NCBI GenBank assembly: GCA_031551865.1
Contig: JAVBMY010000003.1
Span: 121,711 to 185,710, forward strand
Length of the DNA stretch: 64,000 nucleotides
DNA from: Rikenella sp031551865
Lineage (GTDB): Bacteria > Bacteroidota > Bacteroidia > Bacteroidales > Rikenellaceae
Reading direction: 5' to 3'
The notes beneath the pieces are model-generated. The model did no database searches. It saw only the letters and a program-made list of their open reading frames with translations, and was not told the DNA's origin. Below are positions 34,559 through 43,409 of this stretch, piece by piece; positions within the stretch are counted from its first letter, which is position 1, and each line of letters begins with the position of its first letter. The position numbers and the translations under genes were made by a program.

Positions 34559-34903
34559 ATGGAACCGAACCAAAGCACCCGGCAACAGAAAGTTGCCCGC
34601 CAGATACAGAAAGACATCAGCGAAATCCTGATGCAACAGGCCCGGCACCTGGTGCAGGGCACCATGACTTCGGTCACGCAGGTGCGCGTAAGCCCCGACC
34701 TGTCGGTGGCCCGCGTCTACCTGAGCGTCTTCCCGTTCGACAAATCGGCCGAGGTGATCGCCCGGCTGCGCGAACACGTATCGCTCATTCGCGGCGAACT
34801 GGGACGCCGGGTCAAGAACCAGTTGCGCATCGTCCCCGAACTGGTCTTCTCGGGCGATGACTCGATCGAATACGTCGACCGCATCGACCAACTGCTTAAA
34901 TAA
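34559..34903 (+). CDS. rbfA: Ribosome-binding factor A
   Basis: 114 residues with the RbfA KH-type fold: RQQKVARQIQKDISEILMQQ, VTQVRVSPDLSVARVYLSVF, and the C-terminal LRIVPELVFSGDDSIEYVDRIDQLL. RbfA binds the 30S subunit during 16S rRNA 5'-end maturation and cold adaptation. It lies 23 bp after the beta-barrel gene and is probably the end of that operon. Confidence 0.95.
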   Translation: MEPNQSTRQQKVARQIQKDISEILMQQARHLVQGTMTSVTQVRVSPDLSVARVYLSVFPFDKSAEVIARLREHVSLIRGELGRRVKNQLRIVPELVFSGDDSIEYVDRIDQLLK

Positions 34904-35036
34904 GTGCGTCCGCGCATCCCGATGATTCTGCCCCTGAACCGGCGCGACTCTGTAAGAAAGAAACGTGGCTCTGTCAGACAGTAACAGGGGCTTTGAGCCT
35001 GCCCCGGGATCGTGAGCCTATTCCATTTATTATGTC

Positions 35037-35108
35037 ATCCTGAACGCAGTGAAGGATCTCGTTTCGGGCTTTTTTGACCCGGCCGAGATCCTTCACTGCG
35101 TTCAGGAT
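35037..35108. repeat. Perfect 25-bp inverted repeat (CATCCTGAACGCAGTGAAGG type)
   Basis: Arms 35037-35061 and 35084-35108 are exact complements with a 22-nt loop. It belongs to the dispersed 'ATCCYGARCG' intergenic hairpin family; a longer relative is at 55215-55307. It lies between the convergent rbfA and TlpA genes. Confidence 0.75.
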
Positions 35109-35137
35109 AACTTATCTTCGTTCGGCCCAAAACAAGA

Positions 35138-35168
35138 AAGCCGTGCTCCTCCGGGAAGAGCACGGCTT
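35138..35168 (-). terminator. Terminator of the TlpA lipoprotein gene
   Basis: 11-bp stem (AAGCCGTGCTC; 35138-35148 and 35158-35168) with a 9-nt loop, followed on the minus strand by TCTTGTTTTGG. Confidence 0.75.
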
Positions 35169-35191
35169 CGTTGTCTTAGCGCAACCGGTAG

Positions 35192-36223
35192 TTACTGGGC
35201 GGCCGACGGGCCTCCGATCAGTTCGGCAAGGGCGGCCGTAAGGGCTTCGCCGCGCAGGTTCAGGGCCACGATCGTGCCGTCGGGGCCGATCAGGTAGTTG
35301 GCCGGGATCGAACGGATGTAATACAGGTCGACGGCAGGCGATTTCCAGCCCTGGAGGTCGCAAACATTGGTCCAGGTATAGCCGTCGCTGACTATGGCTT
35401 CTTTCCAGTAGTCGGCCATCATCTGTTCGTCGATCGACACGCTGAAGATATCGAAGTTATCTTTGAACTGGTTGTAGGCGGCTACCAGGTTGGGGCTTTC
35501 GCTGCGGCAGGGAGTACACCACGAGGCCCAGAAATCGAGCAGCACGTATTTGCCTTTGCCGGCAATATCCGACAGGGCGATCACGGTGCCGGTGGTGTCG
35601 GGAGCCGAGAAGTCGATGAATTTCTTGCCTACGCTGGTCAGCTCTTTTTTGGCGGCCATCTCTTTGACTTTGGCGGCATATACCGAGGTATTGCCGGCAG
35701 CTTCCAGTTTCTGCGAGGCTTCGGTCAGCCCGGCATAGTCCATCTGGGGAGCGAGGCCCATCAGCATCACATAGGCGCCGAGGGCATTGCCAATGTTCTC
35801 TTCGACCACGGTGCTCAGGTAGGTTTTGTACTCTTCTTCGCTCTGGATGGCGCGGGCGTTTTTCTGGAACTCGTCGTGTTTTTCGTTCAAGCCGCTACCG
35901 CCTGTGATGGCCATGCTGTCGATACGTCCCGAAATGACATATTTGTCGTTTTCGAGGAAGATCACTCTGACGGGCATGCCGTCGGCGGTCTGGATCACTG
36001 CCACGGTGGGCATTTCCAGGCTGCCTTTGAATGAGAAGGTGTTTTTGTTGGTAACGGTCGAATCGAGGGTCACGAGGGTGTCGCCGTCGAAAGCCATCAG
36101 GTTGAGCTTGAGGCTGTCGCCGACCTGGTCGGCAAAGCCTTCGATGTCGGCTTTCACGGAGAAGCTTTTGCCGCAGGCTACGGCCAGAAAAGCCGCCGCA
36201 CATACGAGAATCAGTTTTTTCAT
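35192..36223 (-). CDS. DUF4369-TlpA thioredoxin-like lipoprotein
   Basis: 343 residues. Lipobox AVAC (Cys17), an N-terminal DUF4369 beta-sandwich (about 20-110) and a C-terminal TlpA/AhpC-type thioredoxin domain (about 200-340) with active site WCTPC (Cys236, Cys239) and the cis-Pro segment SIPANYLIGPDG. Bacteroidota have many such periplasmic, lipid-anchored thiol-disulfide oxidoreductases; the partner protein is not known. It is monocistronic with its own terminator. A weaker -7-like sequence (CAAAAATTA, 36324-36332, minus strand) lies about 100 bp upstream. Confidence 0.93.
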   Translation of the reverse strand: MKKLILVCAAAFLAVACGKSFSVKADIEGFADQVGDSLKLNLMAFDGDTLVTLDSTVTNKNTFSFKGSLEMPTVAVIQTADGMPVRVIFLENDKYVISGRIDSMAITGGSGLNEKHDEFQKNARAIQSEEEYKTYLSTVVEENIGNALGAYVMLMGLAPQMDYAGLTEASQKLEAAGNTSVYAAKVKEMAAKKELTSVGKKFIDFSAPDTTGTVIALSDIAGKGKYVLLDFWASWCTPCRSESPNLVAAYNQFKDNFDIFSVSIDEQMMADYWKEAIVSDGYTWTNVCDLQGWKSPAVDLYYIRSIPANYLIGPDGTIVALNLRGEALTAALAELIGGPSAAQ

Positions 36224-36557
36224 TGAATGTTTGTTGGTTTTATTGTGTTTGTGATTTTGCAGGAGGGGGAAGGGTCTTTGGCAGAGAAAGTATCCGGCAG
36301 GTCGTTGAAATTTTTAATTTTCCACAAAAATTATGCCGCGAAGTTACGAAATAAATCGGGAAAGCGTCGAACTGTTTCATAAAACGGTTCAGCGCTTTAG
36401 GCTGGTTTGAAGGGGGCGAGCTTCGGAGTAGCCGCCTCAAAAAACAGTGGCGCTACCCTCGCTGCATACCCCGCACCACACCAGGTCTTTTTTTTGAGAC
36501 GGCTACCCCGAGAATTCCTGAAGATAAAGAGAAGGAGGAAGGAGAGTAATCGCCCTG
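36224..36557. repeat. Spacer with 17-bp inverted repeat
   Basis: Gene-free. Arms 36428-36444 and 36490-36506 (GTAGCCG then an A-run, and the complement; one mismatch) enclose 45 bp. The A/T runs at the inner ends of the arms make it unlike a simple terminator. Confidence 0.55.
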
Positions 36558-38405
36558 CTATTTCTCGACCTTGCCGGGGTTCCGGTTGACGAAGCTGGCC
36601 CAACTTCCGCCGGCGCCCTCGCTTTGCACGGGGCTTGAGGCGATGTAATAGTGGCACAGGGCGACGGCCAGCCCGTCGGTGGCGTCGAGCTCGTAACCGC
36701 CGGTATCGACGCCGACGACCTTTTCGAGCAGGGCGGCCACTTGTTCTTTCGAGGCGCCGCCGTGCCCGGTGACGGACTGTTTCACGCGGCTGGGGGTGTA
36801 TTCGAAAACCGGGAGTCCGCGTACCAGGGCGGCGGCCATCGCCACGCCCTGCGCCCGCCCCAGCTTGAGCATGCTCTGCACGTTCTCGCCGAAGAAGGGG
36901 GCTTCGAGGGCCACTTCGTCGGGGGCGTATTGTTCGATGAGCGAGGTAATGCGCTCGAAGATATGACGCAGTTTCTGGTAGCGGTCGCCGTATTTTCCGA
37001 GGCGCACCACGCCCAGCACGAGGCAGCGGGGTGCGCCGCGCTCGATCCGCAGGACGCCGTATCCGAGGATGTTGGTGCCGGGATCGACACCCATGATCAC
37101 GCGCCCCTCAAGGGCGTTCGGGGCGTGCGCCGGGGTTTCGGAGCTGCGCTGGCGGAGTGTTTTGCGGACGATGGCCATCGGGGGATTATCGGAAAGGGAA
37201 CGATCGGTGCGAGACTCTTCTTCGAAGGGACGGGGGGTGAGGGTCACCACCACGGGATTGTGGTCGGAAAAAGGCAGCTTCTCGCTGGTATACGAAAGGG
37301 CCTCGAACGAGGGCGAATAGAAGATGTAGTCGATGCGCAGGACCGAGAACAGCGGGTTGTAGGTATAGGCATAGCCGCTGCCTTTGCGCACGAAGGCGTC
37401 TTCGAGAGAGCCGCGCATGGTGAGGTAGGTGTACGAGAGGGGGGTATCGTTGAAATCGCCCGCAATAACGACCGGGTAAGCGGTCTGGGCTATGACTTTC
37501 GACAAGGTGTCGGCCTGGTCGGCGCGGCGGCGGTAGTTGGCCCGGAGTCGTCCGGCGAGAGTGCGGGCGAGTTTGCGCGGGTCTTGTTCGATTTCGAAGC
37601 GCTCGATGCGGCGCTGGCTTTCGGAGTCGACCTGGGTGGTCTGGAGGTGGTTGTTAAAGACGCGGACGGTATCGCCGGCGAATTTGATGTCGGCCCAAAC
37701 CATCGAGTTGGCCGACTCCGGGAAGCGCATCTGGTCGGCGCGAATGATGGGCAGGCGGCTGAAGATGGCGGTGCCGTAGGCGGCCTCTTCGCGGTCGCCC
37801 ATCACGATATTGAAGGCGCAGTGGGGCCAGTCGCTCATCAGGCGGTCGAGCCGCTCGACGTCGGCGCGGCTCATGGTTTCGTATTCCTGGAAGCAAATGA
37901 CGTCGGGATCGGCGGCCCGGATGTAGGCGGCGATACTGTCCATGGCGGCCAGGTAGCTGGCGTGGCTTTTGTCTGCGGCGGCGAGGAAACCGTGAATGTT
38001 GTAAGTCATCACGCGCAGTTGCCACTCGCGGGGGGGCATGTCGTCGGCGACGGTATCGGCGTAGTGGTGTTCGCCGCGGAGTTGGAGCATGCGCCCGAGG
38101 TTACCGAGCCCGCAGAGCAGCACGATGAGCGGCACGAAGAACCAGAAGCGCCACCGGATGGCCCACACGAGCATCAGGATAAGGTTGGCGGCATAAAGCA
38201 CGGGGGCCACGAGCCCGAAGAAAGAGAATATCCAGCAACGGTTGGGATTGACCGCAGGGGCGATGTAGGCGAATACGAGACCCAGGGCGCACAGCAGGGT
38301 CAAGACGACCAGTACGGTGTCGAGCAGGATGAGCCATACGCTCCGGCGGCGGGGTTTGCTTTGGCCGAGGTAGGAGTATTCGTTGCGGTGCTTGTTTTTG
38401 CTCAT
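36558..38405 (-). CDS. ruvC: Membrane EEP phosphodiesterase fused to RuvC Holliday-junction resolvase
   Basis: One uninterrupted 615-codon frame from ATG 38405. Residues 1-125 carry three membrane helices; about 128-392 form an endonuclease/exonuclease/phosphatase domain (VMTYNIHG, CFQEYETM, VVIAGDFNDTP, FSDHNPVVV). After a linker (about 393-435) comes RuvC: GVDPG with Asp441, ALEAPFFGEN with Glu501, and DATD with Asp574 and Asp577, all four catalytic acids at RuvC spacing. In related genomes I would expect two adjacent genes. RuvC could also be translated alone from internal ATG 37178 (MAIVRKTLRQ, 206 residues) or ATG 37094. A true fusion would tether a DNA resolvase to the membrane, which is functionally odd. 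Confidence 0.85.
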   Translation of the reverse strand: MSKNKHRNEYSYLGQSKPRRRSVWLILLDTVLVVLTLLCALGLVFAYIAPAVNPNRCWIFSFFGLVAPVLYAANLILMLVWAIRWRFWFFVPLIVLLCGLGNLGRMLQLRGEHHYADTVADDMPPREWQLRVMTYNIHGFLAAADKSHASYLAAMDSIAAYIRAADPDVICFQEYETMSRADVERLDRLMSDWPHCAFNIVMGDREEAAYGTAIFSRLPIIRADQMRFPESANSMVWADIKFAGDTVRVFNNHLQTTQVDSESQRRIERFEIEQDPRKLARTLAGRLRANYRRRADQADTLSKVIAQTAYPVVIAGDFNDTPLSYTYLTMRGSLEDAFVRKGSGYAYTYNPLFSVLRIDYIFYSPSFEALSYTSEKLPFSDHNPVVVTLTPRPFEEESRTDRSLSDNPPMAIVRKTLRQRSSETPAHAPNALEGRVIMGVDPGTNILGYGVLRIERGAPRCLVLGVVRLGKYGDRYQKLRHIFERITSLIEQYAPDEVALEAPFFGENVQSMLKLGRAQGVAMAAALVRGLPVFEYTPSRVKQSVTGHGGASKEQVAALLEKVVGVDTGGYELDATDGLAVALCHYYIASSPVQSEGAGGSWASFVNRNPGKVEK

Positions 38406-38711
38406 GGCGATGAGGGTTTCCCCGGTGTTTTTCGGAAGGGAATCGGTGTTGCGCGGAGTCGCCGCCCTTGCGGGCGGATATTTCCCGGAGTTAGTGCGGC
38501 GGCCTCTGACGGGGCCGCACCGACTGAACCGGAATCGCATCAGCGATTTCTGGCGGGCCGACGCTGGCAGCGGGGGAAATCCTTCCCGGTGCCCGGGAAG
38601 GAAAAGGCTGCACAACAGACCTAAAGAGCGAGCCCACCCCGAGGGGTATGCGGGATAAGTGCGGTGCGTATGCGACTCCGGGTTTCCCGGGCGGCAACTT
38701 AACCGGGCGGC
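38406..38711. repeat. Spacer with mosaic hairpin repeat, copy 2
   Basis: Gene-free. 38500-38580 contains the GGGGCCGCACCGACTGAACC, GGAATCGCATCAGCGATT and GGGCCGACGCTGGCAG blocks shared with 42741-42803 and, in part, with 16250 and 40420. Confidence 0.5.
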
Positions 38712-39386
38712 CTAATAGTATATCTTGCCCTGCTTTTTCCAGATCACGAGCAACAACCATCCGAAGAGCATACCGCCCACATGGGCAAAGTGGGCCACGC
38801 CGGCCTGTTTGCCCGACAGCCCAAGCAAGAGCTCGATGATCCCGTAAATGATGACGAAGTATTTGGCTTTCATCGGGATCGGGGGAATCAGCAGCATGAT
38901 CCGGTCGTTGGGGTGCATCAGCCCGAAGGCGAGCAGGATTCCGAACACGGCCCCCGAGGCGCCGATGGTCACCGTATCGTTGATCAATTCCGTTAACTGG
39001 GGCGCGTTGCCGTATTGCCCGGCCAGCGAGGCGAATTCGATGCCGTTCACGCAGATGGTCAGCAGTCCCGCGCCGACACCGCATACCATGTAATAGATGA
39101 ACGTTCGCCTGGGGCCGAGGTCGTACTCCATCACGCGACCGAACATCCACAGGGCGAACATGTTGAAGAAGATATGGCTCCAGTTGCCATGCAGGAACAT
39201 GTAAGTGACGGGTTGCCACCAGGCGAATTTATCGGAGTCCCAGTAGTGCAGGCCGAAGGTGTCGACGATCCACTCCCCTTTGGCGGGGTCGAGCAGGATC
39301 TGGGCCAGAAACACGACGGCGTTGAGCATGATCAGGTTCATGATCACGCTCTGGCTGGCGGAACGGGGGGAATAGCTGTTGTACAT
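38712..39386 (-). CDS. Rhomboid family intramembrane serine protease
   Basis: 224 residues with six transmembrane segments. Rhomboid motifs: WQPVTYMFLHGNWSHIFFNMFALW (second and third helices with the conserved His/Asn), nucleophile GASGAVFG (Ser in GxSG) and the catalytic His in AHVGGMLFGWLL. It cleaves transmembrane substrates in the inner membrane. It lies downstream of cdsA after 122 bp on the same strand. The start MYNSYSPRSASQSVIMNLIML gives the first helix directly. Confidence 0.92.
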   Translation of the reverse strand: MYNSYSPRSASQSVIMNLIMLNAVVFLAQILLDPAKGEWIVDTFGLHYWDSDKFAWWQPVTYMFLHGNWSHIFFNMFALWMFGRVMEYDLGPRRTFIYYMVCGVGAGLLTICVNGIEFASLAGQYGNAPQLTELINDTVTIGASGAVFGILLAFGLMHPNDRIMLLIPPIPMKAKYFVIIYGIIELLLGLSGKQAGVAHFAHVGGMLFGWLLLVIWKKQGKIYY

Positions 39387-39508
39387 CGGGTTGGGCGTGT
39401 GGTTTTTCAGGAAATAATGGTATGTGGTTAGGTGGCGGGGTTATGCAGAGGGAGGGATTACGGGGGGCTCGGGTTTATGCAGGGGAGGAAACGAATATTG
39501 CCGGGGTC

Positions 39509-40243
39509 TTATACGAGGGGGATAAGCTGCAGGTAGAGCCAGGCGGCGATGGCGGCCAGCAGGGTGGCGTCGAGGCGGTCGAGGATGCCGCCGTGGCCGG
39601 GGATCAGCCGGCCGCTGTCTTTGACGTTCAGCAGGCGTTTGAGTTTAGATTCGAGCAGGTCGCCCGCCACGGCGGCCAGCGCGATCACGAGGCCGAAGCC
39701 GAGCCACATCAGTTTCATGACGAGCGGGCTGGCGCCGGCGGTACCGGCGTCGAACGTGCCGTAGAGGGTGGGTTCCCAGAACAGGGCATACCAGGCAAAG
39801 GTGATCCCGACGGCGAACAGCAGGCCGCCGAAGAAGCCTTCCCAACTCTTTTTGGGGGATATTTTAGGGGCCATCTTGTGTTTGCCGATGGCAATGCCGA
39901 CAAGGTAGGCGCCAACATCGTTGCCCCACACCACGGTCAGTAGCATGATCACGAGCGAGGGAAGCCAGTCGCCCTCGGCTCCGCCGGGCGAGGCGTAGGC
40001 CAGCGCCACCGTAGCGGCCATGGCGGCCAGGATGTAGACGATGCCGCAGGTGTTGAGCAATGCGCGCGAGGTGCCTGCCGGGGTGTGTTTCCGGGTGAGG
40101 CCCGCCAGTTCGCCGACACATAGCAGGGCCAGCAGGCCCCACAGGATGTAAAAGGTGATCTCGGAAAGGACGGTCATCTCGACCATCAGCACCACGAAGA
40201 TGATTCCGCTGATGGTGCGCAGGAGCATGTTGTTTTTCATCAT
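39509..40243 (-). CDS. cdsA: Phosphatidate cytidylyltransferase
   Basis: 244 residues from the ATG-ATG at 40243. About seven transmembrane helices and the CDP-diglyceride synthase signature near the C-terminus, SKLKRLLNVKDSGRLIPGHG followed by GILDRLD, a full match. It makes CDP-diacylglycerol for phospholipid synthesis in the inner membrane. The frame is open to 40645, but that extension runs through the R3 repeat and is not coding. The order ftsH-cdsA is common in Bacteroidota; here 435 bp of repeats separate them. Confidence 0.94.
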   Translation of the reverse strand: MMKNNMLLRTISGIIFVVLMVEMTVLSEITFYILWGLLALLCVGELAGLTRKHTPAGTSRALLNTCGIVYILAAMAATVALAYASPGGAEGDWLPSLVIMLLTVVWGNDVGAYLVGIAIGKHKMAPKISPKKSWEGFFGGLLFAVGITFAWYALFWEPTLYGTFDAGTAGASPLVMKLMWLGFGLVIALAAVAGDLLESKLKRLLNVKDSGRLIPGHGGILDRLDATLLAAIAAWLYLQLIPLV

Positions 40244-40678
40244 ATCATTAATGTCATCCCGACTCCGTTCGACTTTGCTCAGGATAAGCTCCGTCGAGGG
40301 CTCTTTTTCAAATATTGTTCGGCGAATGTTATTGCAAAGTTCCCTAAGTCCACTTCGTGGCCTTTTCCTCCTCGGCGTTCGGCAATCTGAAAGCAAGCTT
40401 GCATCGCACTCACTGCCAGCGTCGGCCCGGCTACGCCCGGGATGGCATTGAAAGAACATTGCGGACGCATATTCCTCGGGGCTTTGCGGCGGCCCCGTCA
40501 GGGGCCGAGCCGGAATCGTGTAAACAATTGCGGCAAAGGAGCGCGCCCGCCCTGGGGGCGGCGCGGAGGCATGCCCACGGGAGAACGTAAATGCTTTTTG
40601 AAAGTCATATCCCCGAAAACCGATGCCTCCCCGAGAGAGTTGCAAAAATCGTATTCACACGATTTTGCAACTTTCAAC
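40244..40678. repeat. Spacer with R3 repeat copy 2 and mosaic hairpin repeat copy 3
   Basis: 40343-40444 is the compact R3 copy (reverse complement of 16229-16401 without its central extra ~75 bp). 40483-40570 is a mosaic copy (GGCCCCGTCAGGGGCC, then GGCAAAGGAGCGCGCCCGCC). 40243-40290 begins with a GTCATCCCGACTCCGTTCGA hairpin half. No gene. Confidence 0.65.
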
Positions 40679-42610
<1,932 letters not shown>

Positions 42611-42740
42611 TATGGTGTTGTTGTCTGTGTAATGTCAGGTTTGGGATATATGTTCTTCAATGAAAGAAAGACTGTTGTCGCCGCCCGCAGGGCGGCGTAG
42701 CGGCCGTATTTAGGGCAACTAACGTTACCTTGAATACGGC

Positions 42741-42848
42741 TCGGCGGCGCCGTCAGGCGCCGAACCGACTGAACAGGAAATCGCGCAAGCGATTCCGGTG
42801 AAGGAGAGCGCCCACCCCCGAGGGGGGGTGCGGGGTGGGCGCTTTTTT
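42741..42848. repeat. Mosaic hairpin repeat copy 4 with terminator-like end
   Basis: GGCGGCGCCGTCAGGCGCCG, ACCGACTGAACAGG, AATCGCGCAAGCGATT and finally a 12-bp stem (AGCGCCCACCCC; 42807-42818 and 42832-42843) followed by a T-run on the plus strand. No plus-strand gene lies upstream, so its terminator shape is a property of the repeat. Confidence 0.6.
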
Positions 42849-42870
42849 CCTCTTTCCCTCTCTCCTTCCC

Positions 42871-43025
42871 TCTTTCTTGTCCGGTATTTTCCGGGTATAT
42901 GAATATTCTGGGTATATATACGCTCGCTTCGTTCGCGTGTGGCCCCAAAATATTCATATACCCGGAAAATGCCATCCTCTCACAAGAAAGTAAATAATCG
43001 TTTATCAAAACGATTATTTGCTTTC
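42871..43025. repeat. Two-hairpin 3'-end element, copy C
   Basis: On the minus strand after rsfS: first stem 42986-43003/43008-43025 (18 bp, one mismatch), spacer with GCCATCC, second stem 42886-42912/42944-42970 (27 bp, one mismatch, 31-nt loop), outer boundary TCTTTCTTGT. It begins 4 bp after the rsfS stop codon. Same order and orientation relative to the gene as copies A and B. Confidence 0.85.
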
Positions 43026-43028
43026 TCT

Positions 43029-43379
43029 CTACTCGCTGTCGTATTCGGTGCGGGGAGCGTCGCCCCAGAGTTCTTCGAGGCGGTAGTAGTCGCGCATCTC
43101 GGTCTGGAAAATGTGCACCATGGTGTCGACGTAATCGACGGCCACCCACAGGCAGTTCTCCATGCCTTGTATGCGGCGCGGTTTTTCGCCGAGTTCGCGG
43201 ATGGTCGCCTCTTCGATGCCGTCGGCGATGGCGCCCACCTGTGTGGTGGAATCAGCGTGACAGATAATAAAGGTATCGCAGATCGAGCCGTCGAGCCGGC
43301 TCAGGTCGAGGCTCACGATATGTTGGGCCTTTTTGTCCTGCATGGCTGCGACGATGATTTCGTTCAGTGTTTTGGGCAT
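43029..43379 (-). CDS. rsfS: Ribosome silencing factor RsfS
   Basis: 116 residues of the RsfS/YbeB/Iojap family: DKKAQHIVSLDLSRLDGSICDTFIICHADST, then GMENCLWVAVDYVDTMVHIF and the C-terminal YYRLEELWGDAP. RsfS binds L14 on the 50S subunit and blocks subunit joining when nutrients are short. It lies upstream of ftsH on the same strand and 30 bp downstream of the GH2 gene. Its stop codon abuts copy C of the two-hairpin element. Confidence 0.95.
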   Translation of the reverse strand: MPKTLNEIIVAAMQDKKAQHIVSLDLSRLDGSICDTFIICHADSTTQVGAIADGIEEATIRELGEKPRRIQGMENCLWVAVDYVDTMVHIFQTEMRDYYRLEELWGDAPRTEYDSE

Positions 43380-43409
43380 ATGGGGGGATTGTACGGAATG
43401 GTTAAGGTA

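Noticed and set aside
40244..40645. N-terminal extension of CdsA through the upstream spacer
   Set aside because: The extension runs through the R3 repeat and mosaic repeat and precedes a normal ATG-ATG start before the first membrane helix.
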